In this document: positions 37,944-50,634 of the stretch, in pieces
Numbering within the stretch: position 1 is the first letter of the stretch
How the letters are laid out: every line of letters starts with the position of its first letter
From: Streptococcaceae bacterium AF54-32pH5A
GTDB taxonomy: Bacteria; Bacillota; Bacilli; Lactobacillales; Streptococcaceae
Reading direction: 5' to 3'
Assembly (NCBI GenBank): GCA_027682205.1
Contig: JAQDAD010000001.1
Location: 62,001 to 126,000, forward strand
Length of the DNA stretch: 64,000 nucleotides
Notes under the pieces: model-generated
Databases searched by the model: none
Seen by the model: only the letters and a program-made list of their open reading frames with translations
What the model was told of the DNA's origin: nothing
Made by a program: the position numbers and the translations under genes

Positions 37944-37966
37944 TCTTCTAAGACTAGTTGTTCTTT
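37935..37966 (+). terminator. Terminator of GntR/UTRA gene
   Basis: AACAACTAGTCTT (37935-37947) / AAGACTAGTTGTT (37950-37962), almost perfectly palindromic, then CTTTT. The stop codon is inside the stem. Confidence 0.85.
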
Positions 37967-38078
37967 TAGAAAAGATTAGAATTGTCAAAACAATCTGCCT
38001 AGGCTTGATTTTATTCATTATTTACTATAAAATGAGAAGGAAAAACGTCAAACTTTTATATTGCAAATAGGAGAAAAA

Positions 38079-39365
38079 ATGACAAAAAAATTAAAACGTC
38101 CTGAGGTTCTTTCACCCGCTGGAACTTTAGAAAAGCTGAAAGTAGCTGTTCAATACGGTGCGGACGCAGTCTTCATCGGTGGACAGGCCTATGGCCTTCG
38201 TAGCCGTGCTGGAAACTTTACCTTTGAACAGATGGAAGAAGGCGTTCAGTTCGCTGCCAAGTACGGTGCCAAGGTTTATGTAGCTGCCAATATGGTCATG
38301 CACGAAGGAAATGAAGCCGGTGCTGGAGAATGGTTCCGTAAGTTGCGTGACATCGGGATTGCGGCCGTAATCGTATCAGATCCAGCCTTGATCATGATTG
38401 CAGCAACTGAAGCGCCAGGTCTTGAAATCCACCTCTCTACCCAAGCCAGTGCCACTAACTATGAAACTCTTGAGTTCTGGAAAGAACTTGGTCTAACTCG
38501 TGTGGTTTTGGCTCGTGAAGTTTCAATGGAAGAATTGGCAGAAATTCGCAAACGTACAGACGTTGAGATTGAAGCCTTTGTCCATGGAGCCATGTGTATT
38601 TCTTACTCAGGTCGCTGTACGCTCTCAAACCACATGAGTATGCGTGATGCTAACCGTGGTGGTTGTTCTCAGTCTTGCCGTTGGAAATACGACCTTTACG
38701 ATATGCCATTTGGTAAAGAACGTAAGAGCCTTAAGGGTGAAATCCCAGAAGAATTTTCAATGTCAGCCGTTGATATGTCTATGATTGACCATATTCCAGA
38801 TATGATTGAAAATGGTGTAGACAGTCTCAAGATTGAAGGACGCATGAAATCTATTCACTATGTTTCAACAGTAACAAACTGCTACAAGGCGGCTGTGGAT
38901 GCTTATCTCGAAAGTCCTGAGAAATTTGAAGCCATCAAACAAGACTTGGTGGATGAGATGTGGAAGGTTGCTCAACGTGAATTGGCAACAGGATTCTACT
39001 ATGGTACGCCGTCTGAGAATGAGCAGTTATTTGGTGCTCGTCGTAAGATTCCTGAGTACAAGTTTGTCGCAGAAGTCGTTTCTTATGATGAAGCAACTCA
39101 GACAGCAACCATTCGTCAACGGAACGTAATCAATGAAGGTGACCAAGTTGAGTTTTACGGACCAGGTTTCCGTCATTTTGAAACCTATATTGAGGATCTT
39201 CACGATGCCAAGGGAAATAAAATCGATCGTGCTCCAAATCCAATGGAACTCTTGACAATCAAGGTTCCGCAACCTGTACAAGCAGGTGACATGGTTCGCG
39301 CACTCAAGGAAGGTCTCATCAATCTCTATAAGGAAGACGGGACAAGTGTCACAGTTCGTGCCTAG
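38079..39365 (+). CDS. U32-family protein (TrhP/YrrO type, tRNA U34 hydroxylation)
   Basis: A 428-residue member of peptidase family U32. In B. subtilis and E. coli the closest group (YrrO/TrhP) helps hydroxylate uridine 34 of tRNA using prephenate-derived chemistry and an iron-sulfur cluster, rather than acting as a protease. The barrel begins PEVLSPAGTLEKLKVAVQYGAD. The cluster cysteines are in HGAMCISYSGRCTLSNHMSMRDANRGGCSQSCRW, and a small C-terminal beta domain follows. The start at 38079 has AGGAG 8 nt upstream; an ORF extension to 38061 lacks one. A CHY zinc-finger gene follows 15 nt later. Confidence 0.88.
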   Translation: MTKKLKRPEVLSPAGTLEKLKVAVQYGADAVFIGGQAYGLRSRAGNFTFEQMEEGVQFAAKYGAKVYVAANMVMHEGNEAGAGEWFRKLRDIGIAAVIVSDPALIMIAATEAPGLEIHLSTQASATNYETLEFWKELGLTRVVLAREVSMEELAEIRKRTDVEIEAFVHGAMCISYSGRCTLSNHMSMRDANRGGCSQSCRWKYDLYDMPFGKERKSLKGEIPEEFSMSAVDMSMIDHIPDMIENGVDSLKIEGRMKSIHYVSTVTNCYKAAVDAYLESPEKFEAIKQDLVDEMWKVAQRELATGFYYGTPSENEQLFGARRKIPEYKFVAEVVSYDEATQTATIRQRNVINEGDQVEFYGPGFRHFETYIEDLHDAKGNKIDRAPNPMELLTIKVPQPVQAGDMVRALKEGLINLYKEDGTSVTVRA

Positions 39366-39379
39366 ATAAGGAGAAGGGA

Positions 39380-39691
39380 ATGATTCAAGCTCAAGGTTTA
39401 TTGGTTGATGATGAAAGTAGGTGTGTTCACTATCATAGTGAAAAGGATATTGTTTCACTCCAGTGTTATGAATGCAAGAAATATTACGCATGCTATCAAT
39501 GCCACAATGCTATGGAGATGCATGTATTTTCACCCTATCCCTTGGCGCTTTCTGAGGATCACCCGATTTTATGTGGGGTTTGTAAGAGGACAATGACTTT
39601 TCAAGAGTATCAAGAACAGATAGCTTGTCCTTATTGTAGCGCTCCATTTAATCCAGGTTGTAAACAACACTATTCCTACTATTTTAAATAA
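39380..39691 (+). CDS. CHY-type zinc-finger protein
   Basis: A 103-residue protein with the CHY zinc-finger pattern. It carries C-x-H-Y in SRCVHYHSEKD, C-x2-C pairs in QCYECKKYYACYQCHN, a conserved His in MEMH, and further pairs CGVC and CPYC...CKQH near the end. Enough Cys/His are present for three zinc ions. Start follows AAGGAGAAGGGA. It is co-transcribed with the U32 gene. Bacterial members have no established function; a role in redox or metal handling is only a guess. Confidence 0.85.
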   Translation: MIQAQGLLVDDESRCVHYHSEKDIVSLQCYECKKYYACYQCHNAMEMHVFSPYPLALSEDHPILCGVCKRTMTFQEYQEQIACPYCSAPFNPGCKQHYSYYFK

Positions 39692-39700
39692 AATGAATCT

Positions 39701-39726
39701 ATCCAAGTTCTTAACTTGGATTTTTC
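39701..39726 (+). terminator. Terminator of U32-CHY unit
   Basis: ATCCAAGTT (39701-39709) / AACTTGGAT (39713-39721) with a 3-nt loop, then TTTTT. Confidence 0.88.
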
Positions 39727-39858
39727 AGTTTGTTTCAGAAAATATAGTAAAATCAAGAAAAACTCGCAATCTAAAATGGAAAAACTTTCTATAGAATGGG
39801 GTAAAAACAGCAAAAATAGAAATAAATCATATGAAACGCTTTCAACGTAAGTAAAAAG

Positions 39859-39887
39859 TTGACAAATCAAAATTTTAGGACTAAACT
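39859..39887 (+). promoter_or_regulatory. Promoter of the ATP synthase operon
   Basis: A perfect TTGACA at 39859-39864 and TAAACT at 39882-39887, spacer 17, 36 nt upstream of atpE. Confidence 0.8.
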
Positions 39888-39922
39888 AAGTAAGTAAATT
39901 TAAATAAAAAGGAGAATTTATC

Positions 39923-40123
39923 ATGAATTTAACATTTTTCGGTCTTTGTCTTGCCTGTATGGGTGTATCCCTTGCAGAAGGTATGTTGTTGAACGGTTTG
40001 TTCAAATCAGCAGCTCGCCAACCAGACATCATCCCACAATTACGTAGCTTAATGATCATGGGGATTGCCTTTATCGAAGGAACATTCTTTGTAACTCTCG
40101 TATTTTCATTTATCATCAAATAA
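39923..40123 (+). CDS. atpE: ATP synthase F0 subunit c
   Basis: The proton-carrying rotor ring subunit, 66 residues in two helices with a polar loop (ARQPDI). The essential carboxylate is Glu52 in AFIEGTFF. In streptococci the complex mainly works backwards, pumping protons out at ATP expense for acid tolerance. It is first in the operon with AAGGAG before the start; c before a is the streptococcal order. Residues 18 (Ala) and 48 (Ile) differ from the pneumococcal sequence I remember (Gly18, Val48); 48-49 is the region altered in optochin-resistant pneumococci. Confidence 0.96.
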   Translation: MNLTFFGLCLACMGVSLAEGMLLNGLFKSAARQPDIIPQLRSLMIMGIAFIEGTFFVTLVFSFIIK

Positions 40124-40157
40124 AGAGAAGTATAAAATGGAAAAGGGAGGATTTTAG

Positions 40158-40871
40158 ATGGAAGAAAGTATTAATCCAACCATCAATATTGGTCCTGTTA
40201 CCTTTGATTTGACCTTGACAGTATTGACCTTGCTGTCAGTACTCGTTATTTTTGGCTTTATCTATTGGGCAAGTCGGAATATGACTGTGAAACCCAAAGG
40301 AAAGCAAAATGTACTGGAGTATCTCTACGACTTCGTAGTCGGATTTACAGAGCCCAATGTAGGTTCTCGGTACATGAAAGATTACTCACTCTTTTACTTG
40401 TGTTTATTTCTTTTTATGGTTATCGCAAACAATCTTGGTTTGATGGCTAAACTTCAAACTACAGATGGGATAAACCTTTGGACATCGCCAACTGCCAATC
40501 TTCAATTTGACTTGGCCTTGTCATTTGGAATTATCCTGATGACCCATATAGAAGGAATTCGTCGACGTGGTATTAAAAAGTATCTGAAAGGCTTTGTTAC
40601 CCCAGGTTTTATGACACCGATGAATCTCCTTGAAGAAGTCACAAATTTCCTATCACTTGCTTTGCGGGTATTTGGAAATATCTTTGCCGGAGAAGTGATG
40701 GCTAGTCTGCTTATCACACTTTCTCATCAGGCTCTTTATTGGTATCCAGTCGCATTTGTTACCAATCTAGTCTGGACGGCGTTTTCTGTGTTTATTTCCT
40801 GTGTTCAGGCCTATGTATTCACAGTCTTGTCTTCTATGTATCTAGGAAATAAAATTAATGATGAAGAGTAG
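40158..40871 (+). CDS. atpB: ATP synthase F0 subunit a
   Basis: Stator membrane subunit that forms the two proton half-channels against the c ring. The 237-residue protein has five to six helices. The essential arginine is in [15 protein letters not shown], and the channel-lining last helix lies in [19 protein letters not shown]. It begins 34 nt after atpE with AGGGAGG. Length and motifs are ordinary for lactic acid bacteria. Confidence 0.96.
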   Translation: MEESINPTINIGPVTFDLTLTVLTLLSVLVIFGFIYWASRNMTVKPKGKQNVLEYLYDFVVGFTEPNVGSRYMKDYSLFYLCLFLFMVIANNLGLMAKLQTTDGINLWTSPTANLQFDLALSFGIILMTHIEGIRRRGIKKYLKGFVTPGFMTPMNLLEEVTNFLSLALRVFGNIFAGEVMASLLITLSHQALYWYPVAFVTNLVWTAFSVFISCVQAYVFTVLSSMYLGNKINDEE

Positions 40872-40884
40872 AAAGGAGTAACAG

Positions 40885-41378
40885 ATGCACGTAACAGTAG
40901 GTGAATTAATTGGTAACTTTATTTTAATCGCTGGCTCTTTTATCCTTTTGATTGTCTTAGTTAAGAAATATGCGTGGTCAAACTTGACAAGTGTCTTCGA
41001 AGAAAGGGCAAATAAAATTGCTGCTGATATTGATGGAGCTGAACAAGCTCGTCAAAAAGCAGAAACTCTTGCCCAAAAACGTGAAGATGAATTGGCTGGT
41101 AGTCGCAACGAAGCCAAAACAATCATTGAAAATGCTAAAGAGACTGCCGAGAAGAGTAAAGCAGGTATTCTGGCAGATGCTAAAGTAGAAGCAGGTCGCT
41201 TGAAAGAAAAAGCAAATCAAGAAATCGCTCAGAATAAAGCTGAAGCTTTGCAAAGTGTTAAGGGAGAGGTGGCAGATTTGACAATTAGTCTAGCTGGTAA
41301 AATCATCTCAAAAAACCTTGACAGTCATGCTCATAAGGAACTCATTGATCAGTATATCGATCAGCTAGGAGAAGCCTA

Positions 41379-41379
<1 letters not shown>
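40885..41379 (+). CDS. atpF: ATP synthase F0 subunit b
   Basis: Peripheral stalk subunit, 164 residues. A single N-terminal membrane helix (about 7-27) is followed by a long charged coiled coil (residues 35-140, rich in Ala, Glu and Lys) that reaches up to the F1 head and binds delta through its C-terminal end. AAAGGAG lies 9 nt before the start. The stop TAA and the atpH ATG overlap as TAATG, coupling the synthesis of the two stalk partners. Confidence 0.95.
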
Positions 41380-43435
<2,056 letters not shown>

Positions 43436-43450
43436 GAATAGAGGTGTCAG

Positions 43451-44329
43451 ATGGCAGTATCTCTAAATGATATTAAAACAAAAATCGCCTCAACCAAAAA
43501 TACGAGTCAAATCACCAATGCTATGCAAATGGTGTCAGCGGCTAAGTTAGGTCGCTCTGAAGAAGCAGCGCGGAACTTCCAAGTCTATGCTCAGAAGGTT
43601 CGGAAGCTCTTGACGGATATTTTACATGGCAATGGATCTGGGGGTTCAACTAATCCAATGCTCATCAGTCGTCCGGTTAAGAAAACAGGTTATATCGTTA
43701 TCACTTCAGACCGGGGCTTGGTCGGGGGTTATAATGCTTCCATCCTTAAAGCCGTGATGGAATTGAAGGAAGAATACCATCCAGATGGTACAGGTTTTGA
43801 GATAATCTGTATCGGTGGTATGGGGGCTGATTTCTTTAAGGCTCGTGGCATTCAACCAATTTATGAATTGCGTGGCTTGGCCGACCAACCAAGTTTTGAT
43901 GAAGTTCGTAAAATTATTTCAAAAACGATTGAGATGTACCAAAACGAACTTTTTGACGAACTCTATGTCTGCTATAATCACCACGTCAATACACTTACCA
44001 GCCAAATGCGTGTGGAGCAAATGCTTCCGATTGTTGACTTGGATCCAAATGAAGCTGATGAAGAGTATAGCTTGACATTTGAGTTGGAAACAAGCCGAGA
44101 TGAGATTCTAGAGCAGTTGTTGCCACAGTATGCTGAAAGTATGATTTACGGGGCTATTATCGATGCCAAGACAGCTGAAAATGCCGCTGGTATGACAGCT
44201 ATGCAGACAGCGACTGATAATGCCAAGAAAGTCATCAATGATTTGACAATCCAGTATAACCGTGCCAGACAGGCGGCGATTACACAAGAAATTACAGAAA
44301 TCGTAGCAGGAGCTAGTGCCTTAGAATAA
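43451..44329 (+). CDS. atpG: ATP synthase F1 subunit gamma
   Basis: Central rotating shaft, 292 residues. The N-terminal helix [30 protein letters not shown] and the C-terminal helix with [23 protein letters not shown] form the coiled coil inside the alpha3-beta3 ring. The globular middle part contacts epsilon. It lies 15 nt after atpA with AGAGGTG. An 85-nt spacer follows before atpD, the longest in the F1 part of the operon, and contains a small inverted repeat at 44365-44379. Confidence 0.96.
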   Translation: MAVSLNDIKTKIASTKNTSQITNAMQMVSAAKLGRSEEAARNFQVYAQKVRKLLTDILHGNGSGGSTNPMLISRPVKKTGYIVITSDRGLVGGYNASILKAVMELKEEYHPDGTGFEIICIGGMGADFFKARGIQPIYELRGLADQPSFDEVRKIISKTIEMYQNELFDELYVCYNHHVNTLTSQMRVEQMLPIVDLDPNEADEEYSLTFELETSRDEILEQLLPQYAESMIYGAIIDAKTAENAAGMTAMQTATDNAKKVINDLTIQYNRARQAAITQEITEIVAGASALE

Positions 44330-44405
44330 GGCCTTACCCTGCACGTATCAAAATGAACTTAGGCCCTAGGTGAACTAGGAACCGACAGTATCTTATATAG
44401 AATAG

Positions 44406-45821
<1,416 letters not shown>

Positions 45822-45831
45822 GAGGTGACCT

Positions 45832-46251
45832 ATGGCTCAGTTAACTGTCCAGATCGTGACACCAGATGGCCTCGTCTATGATCACCATGCCAGCTTTGTA
45901 TCGGTTCGAACTCTGGATGGTGAGATGGGGATCTTGCCACGACATGAAAATATGATTGCGGTTTTAGCGGTTGATGAAGTAAAGGTAAAGCGAATCGATG
46001 ATGATACTCATGTGAACTGGATTGCAGTAAACGGTGGGATTATCGAGATTGCCAATGACATCATTACCATTGTAGCCGACTCGGCAGAGCGTGCTCGTGA
46101 TATCGATATTAGCCGTGCTGAACGTGCTAAACTTCGCGCCGAACGTGAAATTGAAGAAGCTCAAGATAAGCACTTAATTGACCAAGAACGACGCGCTAAG
46201 ATTGCTCTTCAACGTGCCATTAACCGTATCAATGTCGGAAATAAACTATAA
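45832..46251 (+). CDS. atpC: ATP synthase F1 subunit epsilon
   Basis: Rotor subunit that links gamma to the c ring and inhibits ATP hydrolysis. The 139-residue protein has the N-terminal beta sandwich ([32 protein letters not shown]) and a C-terminal two-helix arm rich in Arg/Glu ([15 protein letters not shown]). It is the last gene, with AAGAGGTGA overlapping the end region of atpD, and is followed directly by the operon terminator. Confidence 0.95.
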   Translation: MAQLTVQIVTPDGLVYDHHASFVSVRTLDGEMGILPRHENMIAVLAVDEVKVKRIDDDTHVNWIAVNGGIIEIANDIITIVADSAERARDIDISRAERAKLRAEREIEEAQDKHLIDQERRAKIALQRAINRINVGNKL

Positions 46252-46252
46252 C

Positions 46253-46286
46253 AAAAAATGAACTTGAGATTCAAGTTCATTTTTTG
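46253..46286. terminator. Bidirectional terminator atp operon / lactonase gene
   Basis: A perfect 14-bp stem AAAAAATGAACTTG (46253-46266) / CAAGTTCATTTTTT (46272-46285), loop of 5 nt. Confidence 0.93.
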
Positions 46287-46292
46287 ATTATC

Positions 46293-47306
46293 TTAGTTTG
46301 CAAAGTGGATGCAGACTGCTTCAGGAACCTGAAAATCGTTAGAAAGTTCTGCAAGACGGCCAGTTTCAGGATTGCGCTTAAAGACGGTTGCGTTATCAGA
46401 ATCTTGATGAACAGCAATGAGAAACTCTTGATCAGGAGTTAGGTCGAAATCGCGTGGATTTTTTCCGTGTGTTGGTACAATCTCTAATAATTCCAAGCTA
46501 CCATCAGCGAGGATTGTATAGACTGCAATGGAATCATGACCACGGTTGGATGCATAGAGGTATTTGCCATCTTTTGAAAGACGAATAGCAGCAGTAGCAT
46601 TGAAGTCCTTGTATCCATCTGGTAAGGTTGAAATGACTTGCATGCGTTCAAATTCACCAACCCCATCGTAAATTAGGACTTCAACGGTACTATTGAGTTC
46701 GCAGATGAGATAGGCAATCTTATAGTGGTGGTGGAAAACGATGTGGCGAGCACCTGCTCCAGCTTGGCTGTGATAAGTGTGGAGCTTACTTAGTTTTCCT
46801 TCTAAACTAACATCATAGGTCGTCACCTCATCCGTACCTAGGTCACATGTGACGAGATACTGGTCAGGTGTTAGATCCGTAAAGTGTACATGTGGAGAAG
46901 TTTGATTTTCATGAGGACCTTGTCCGCTATGCTGCTCCAGATCCGTTTGGATGAGGCTACCATCAGCTTGACGCTTATAAACTAGAACTTGACCTTTATG
47001 ATAGTTGGCACCGTAAACGAGACTACGCTTTTCATCCACTGCTACATAACAATGGGGAGCGCCTTCTTCAACCACATGATTTAACAAAGTACCATTGGTC
47101 TTGTATGCAGCGATGCCACCAAAGCCATCCTTGCTCCCTACGGTGTATAAGTGTTGCTGTTGGTCAAAGGCAAGGTAGGTCGGACTTGGTTCAGTAGCAA
47201 AAAGCTCAAGATTTGCAAGCTGGCCTGTTTCTGTATCAAAATCTGCCTTGTATATCCCTTTAGATAAGCGACGAGTATAAGTTCCAAAATAAACAGTTTC
47301 TTTCAT
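46293..47306 (-). CDS. Lactonase-family beta-propeller (6-phosphogluconolactonase-like)
   Basis: A 337-residue protein of the YbhE/YkgB lactonase family: seven-bladed propeller repeats with the N-terminal FGTYTRRLSKGIY and blade motifs such as PRDFDLTPDQEFL and YASNRGHDSIAVY. Members hydrolyse 6-phosphogluconolactone in the oxidative pentose phosphate route, but some act on other lactones, so no symbol is given. AGAGG precedes the start at 47306 by about 8 nt. The longer frame to 47336 begins inside the promoter's -10 box and is rejected. Monocistronic. Confidence 0.85.
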   Translation of the reverse strand: MKETVYFGTYTRRLSKGIYKADFDTETGQLANLELFATEPSPTYLAFDQQQHLYTVGSKDGFGGIAAYKTNGTLLNHVVEEGAPHCYVAVDEKRSLVYGANYHKGQVLVYKRQADGSLIQTDLEQHSGQGPHENQTSPHVHFTDLTPDQYLVTCDLGTDEVTTYDVSLEGKLSKLHTYHSQAGAGARHIVFHHHYKIAYLICELNSTVEVLIYDGVGEFERMQVISTLPDGYKDFNATAAIRLSKDGKYLYASNRGHDSIAVYTILADGSLELLEIVPTHGKNPRDFDLTPDQEFLIAVHQDSDNATVFKRNPETGRLAELSNDFQVPEAVCIHFAN

Positions 47307-47334
47307 GTCCATACCTCTTAATAATGATAAGTTC

Positions 47335-47343
47335 ATTATACCA
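47335..47343 (-). promoter_or_regulatory. Extended -10 promoter of lactonase gene
   Basis: TGG-TATAAT on the minus strand from 47343 to 47335, about 30 nt upstream of the chosen start. Confidence 0.75.
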
Positions 47344-47414
47344 CAAAATGACAGTCAGGCAGTGTTCGTTTAGTCTATGTAAGCACTTTAATAAGAGTTA
47401 TTTTAGATTAAAAA

Positions 47415-47423
47415 TGGTATAAT
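47415..47423 (+). promoter_or_regulatory. Extended -10 promoter of AI-2E-family gene 2 / TPR gene
   Basis: TGG-TATAAT at 47415-47423, 26 nt before the start codon. Confidence 0.78.
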
Positions 47424-47449
47424 GAGAGAATGAAAGAAAGGATGTATTT

Positions 47450-48616
47450 ATGGAACATAAAGAGAAACATTTTAGCCTATCTTGGTTTTTCAAGTGGTTT
47501 TTAGATAACAAAGCTATCACCGTATTTTTAGTAACCTTGTTACTGGGGCTAAACATTTTCATTCTAAGTAAGATTAGTTTTATATTTTTACCCGTTTTAG
47601 ATTTTCTAGGAGTTGTCATGTTGCCGGTTATTCTATCCGGTTTACTTTATTACCTCCTCAATCCGATTGTTGACTGGTTGGAGAAGCACAAGATCAATCG
47701 TGTACTTGCCATCAGTATAGTTTTTGTCATTATTGGATTTTTTATCATTTGGGGGCTGGCAGTCGCAATTCCAAATCTCCAACGACAGGTCTTAAATTTT
47801 GCAAAGAATGTACCAACATACCTCGAAGATGCTGATAAGGTGATCAATGATCTTGTAACCAAACGCTTGCCAGATGATTTTAGACCGCAGTTGGAGCAAG
47901 TTCTTGCCAATGTTTCTAGTGAGGCGACGATGTGGGCCAGCAAAATCTCTTCTCAAGCAGTTAACTGGGTCAGCGCCTTTATCAGTAGCGTTTCTCAGGT
48001 CATTGTGGCGATTATCATTGTTCCATTCATGCTCTTTTATCTTTTGAGAGATGGGAAAGGCTTGCGGGATTACCTCACTAAATTCATCCCAAACAAGTTA
48101 AAAGAACCTGTCGGACAAGTTTTGTCAGATGTTAATAAACAGTTGTCAAACTACGTTAGAGGACAGGTTACAGTTGCTATTATCGTGGCAATTATGTTTA
48201 TTATCTTCTTTAAGATTATTGGTCTCAGATATGCTGTGACTCTGGGGATAACAGCTGGTATCCTCAATCTAGTACCTTATCTAGGTAGTTTCCTTGCCAT
48301 GCTTCCTGCCCTTGTTTTGGGTTTAATCGCAGGCCCTGTCATGCTATTGAAAGTTGTCATTGTCTTTATCGTAGAACAAACGATTGAAGGTCGTTTTGTT
48401 TCACCGCTTATTTTAGGTAGTCAGCTCAATATTCATCCCATCAATGTCCTCTTTGTTCTCCTAACTTCAGGTTCTATGTTTGGTATTTGGGGAGTCTTGC
48501 TGGGAATTCCTGTCTATGCTTCTGCCAAGGTCGTTATCTCGGCTATCTTTAACTGGTATAAAAAAGTCAGCGGTCTGTATGAAGAAGAAGGGGAGGAAGT
48601 CAAGAGTGAACAATAG
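47450..48616 (+). CDS. AI-2E family (DUF20) membrane protein, copy 2
   Basis: A 388-residue paralogue of the protein at 23558-24673. It has the same order of two helices, the LYYLLNPIVDWLEKHKINRV motif, a helix, an extracytoplasmic stretch, and a terminal helix block with PYLGSFLAMLPA and GSQLNIHPINVLF. The acidic tail (EEEGEEVKSEQ) is peculiar to this copy. Its last 11 nt overlap the TPR protein gene, so the two are coupled. The cargo is unknown; overlap with a TPR protein hints at a cytoplasmic partner. Confidence 0.88.
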   Translation: MEHKEKHFSLSWFFKWFLDNKAITVFLVTLLLGLNIFILSKISFIFLPVLDFLGVVMLPVILSGLLYYLLNPIVDWLEKHKINRVLAISIVFVIIGFFIIWGLAVAIPNLQRQVLNFAKNVPTYLEDADKVINDLVTKRLPDDFRPQLEQVLANVSSEATMWASKISSQAVNWVSAFISSVSQVIVAIIIVPFMLFYLLRDGKGLRDYLTKFIPNKLKEPVGQVLSDVNKQLSNYVRGQVTVAIIVAIMFIIFFKIIGLRYAVTLGITAGILNLVPYLGSFLAMLPALVLGLIAGPVMLLKVVIVFIVEQTIEGRFVSPLILGSQLNIHPINVLFVLLTSGSMFGIWGVLLGIPVYASAKVVISAIFNWYKKVSGLYEEEGEEVKSEQ

Positions 48617-49835
48617 TCAACGCATGCTCCAGGCTTTGGATGAACAGGATTTAACCAAGGCGGATCAGTATTTTCACAAAGCACTTGAAACTGATTCGAC
48701 CGAAGTTCTCTACGAACTAGCAAATTATCTTGAGGGAATTGGCTTTTATCCTCAAGCCAAGGAAATCTATCTAAAAATTGTGTCAGAATTTCCAGAAGCG
48801 AATCTGAACCTAGCAACCATTGCGAGCGAGGATGGAAATGTTGAGGAAGCCTTTGCCTATCTGGAGGAAATCACACCTGAAAGTGACTGGTATGTATCGG
48901 CTTTGGCTTTGAAGGCCGATCTCTATCAGTTGGAAGGATTGACAGATGTAGCGCGTGAAAAGTTACTGGAAGCCTTAAACTACTCAGATGATTCCTTATT
49001 AGTTTTTGGTTTGGCTGAGTTGGATAGCGAGTTAGGCAACTATCAGGAAGCCATTCAAGGCTACGCTCAGTTGGATAATCGCTCCATCTATGAACAAACA
49101 GGTGTATCAACCTACCAACGAATTGGCTACGCTTATGCCCAGTTGGGTAAGTTTGAAGCTGCAACGGAATTCTTAGAAAAAGCTTTAGAACTAGAATACG
49201 ATGATCAAACTGCCTTTGAACTGGCTAGTCTTTACTTTGACCAAGAAGAGTATCAAAAATCTGTTCTTTACTTTAAGCAGATTGACACTATTTCACCTGA
49301 ATTTGAAGGATATGAGTATGGTTATAGTCAAGCCTTGCACAAGGAACATCAGGTGGAAGAGGCTCTTCGTATCGCTAAACAAGGTTTGGAGAAAAATCCA
49401 TTTGAAACTCGGCTCTTACTAGCTGCCTCCCAGTTCTCGTATGAATTGCATGATGCTAAGGCAGCGGAGGACTTTCTCCTTACTGCCAAAGAAGATGCAG
49501 AAGACCTTGAGGAGATTTTCCTTCGCCTTGCAACCATTTATATGGAACAAGAGCGGTATGAGGACATCATTGCTCTCCAAAATCAAGAACCTGAAAACCT
49601 CCTGACCAAGTGGATGATTGCACGCTCTTACCAGGAAATCGAGGATTTAGATAGGGCTTACGAACTCTATCAAGAACTGTCGTCTGACCTTAAGGACAAC
49701 CCAGAGTTTCTGGAGCAATATACTTATTTCTTGCGTGAATTGGGGTATTTCGAAGAAGCTAAGAAGCAAGCCGAAGCATATTTAAAACTGATTCCAGATG
49801 ATGTTCAAATGCAAGAACTCCTAGAAACACTTTAA
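48606..49835 (+). CDS. Tetratricopeptide-repeat protein
   Basis: A 409-residue soluble protein built of about ten TPR-like helical pairs, for example YQRIGYAYAQLGKFEAATEFLEKAL and YFLRELGYFEEAKKQAEAYLKL. TPR arrays serve as protein-protein scaffolds; no enzymatic domain is seen. The GTG at 48606 with GGGGAGG 8 nt upstream is chosen. The reading frame stays open to 48480, but that part lies within the preceding membrane-protein gene and has no start signal. Very acidic overall. No signal peptide, so cytoplasmic. Confidence 0.88.
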   Translation: MNNSQRMLQALDEQDLTKADQYFHKALETDSTEVLYELANYLEGIGFYPQAKEIYLKIVSEFPEANLNLATIASEDGNVEEAFAYLEEITPESDWYVSALALKADLYQLEGLTDVAREKLLEALNYSDDSLLVFGLAELDSELGNYQEAIQGYAQLDNRSIYEQTGVSTYQRIGYAYAQLGKFEAATEFLEKALELEYDDQTAFELASLYFDQEEYQKSVLYFKQIDTISPEFEGYEYGYSQALHKEHQVEEALRIAKQGLEKNPFETRLLLAASQFSYELHDAKAAEDFLLTAKEDAEDLEEIFLRLATIYMEQERYEDIIALQNQEPENLLTKWMIARSYQEIEDLDRAYELYQELSSDLKDNPEFLEQYTYFLRELGYFEEAKKQAEAYLKLIPDDVQMQELLETL

Positions 49836-49852
49836 AAATATTCTATAAAGCG

Positions 49853-49893
49853 AAACTGTATCTAGTCATTTTGATGGATACGGTTTTTATTTT
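49853..49893 (+). terminator. Probable terminator of AI-2E/TPR unit
   Basis: AAACTGTATC (49853-49862) pairs with GATACGGTTT (49877-49886) through one G-U pair, followed by TTATTTTT. Confidence 0.75.
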
Positions 49894-49926
49894 TAAAAAG
49901 AAATAGAATTTTTTTACAAAAAACTC

Positions 49927-49954
49927 TTGATAAATTGTTTATTTATGCTATAAT
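49927..49954 (+). promoter_or_regulatory. Promoter of amino-acid ABC operon
   Basis: TTGATA (49927-49932), 16-nt spacer, TATAAT (49949-49954) with TGC in front: near-consensus at all three elements. Confidence 0.85.
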
Positions 49955-49982
49955 AGGAACAATTATTTTTAGGAGGTGTAGT

Positions 49983-50624
49983 ATGTCTTATATATTCGAG
50001 ATTTTACCAAGTTTATTGAACGGTGCAAGTATGACTCTTCAAGTCTTTGCTTTGGTCTTAATCTTTTCTATTCCTTTAGGGATTGTCGTTGCCTTTGCTT
50101 TACAAGTCCACTGGAAACTCCTCCATTATCTGATTAATCTTTATATATGGGTGATGCGAGGAACTCCCTTGCTCTTGCAATTAATCTTTATCTACTATGT
50201 GCTCCCTAGCATTGGAATTCGTTTGGATCGCCTTCCTGCGGCTGTTATCGCCTTTGTGCTCAACTATGCTGCCTACTTTGCAGAAATCTTTCGTGGCGGA
50301 ATTGAAACTATACCACGAGGACAGTACGAAGCTGCAAAAGTGTTAAAATTTAGCCCCTTTGATACAGTTCGTTATATCATTCTTCCTCAGGTGACAAAGA
50401 TTGTCTTACCAAGTGTCTTTAACGAAATTATGAGTTTGGTAAAGGATACTTCTCTGGTCTATGCCCTTGGGATTTCAGATTTGATTTTAGCTAGTCGGAC
50501 AGCAGCCAATCGAGATGCCAGTCTCGTTCCTATGTTTTTAGCTGGAGCAATCTATTTGATTATGATTGGTCTTGTAACCATTGTAGCGAAGAAACTTGAG
50601 AAGAAGTACAGTTATTACAGATAG
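49983..50624 (+). CDS. Amino-acid ABC transporter permease
   Basis: A 213-residue HisM/GlnP-type permease with five predicted helices. The cytoplasmic EAA loop that docks the ATPase reads GGIETIPRGQYEAAKVLKFSP. The start at 49983 follows AGGAGGTG; the frame is open further upstream, but that region contains the promoter. The order permease, ATPase, binding protein with 10-15-nt gaps shows one operon for uptake of a polar amino acid. It resembles the pneumococcal aat locus as I remember it. Confidence 0.9.
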   Translation: MSYIFEILPSLLNGASMTLQVFALVLIFSIPLGIVVAFALQVHWKLLHYLINLYIWVMRGTPLLLQLIFIYYVLPSIGIRLDRLPAAVIAFVLNYAAYFAEIFRGGIETIPRGQYEAAKVLKFSPFDTVRYIILPQVTKIVLPSVFNEIMSLVKDTSLVYALGISDLILASRTAANRDASLVPMFLAGAIYLIMIGLVTIVAKKLEKKYSYYR

Positions 50625-50634
50625 GAGGACTGCT

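Noticed and set aside
39831-39854. Seven-codon frame (MKRFQRK) upstream of the atp promoter
   Set aside because: Ends before the promoter's -35 box, so it is not in the atp mRNA; no ribosome site.
49935-49982. N-terminal extension of the amino-acid permease
   Set aside because: The extension overlaps the -10 box (49949-49954) and the expected transcription start; AGGAGGTG points to 49983.
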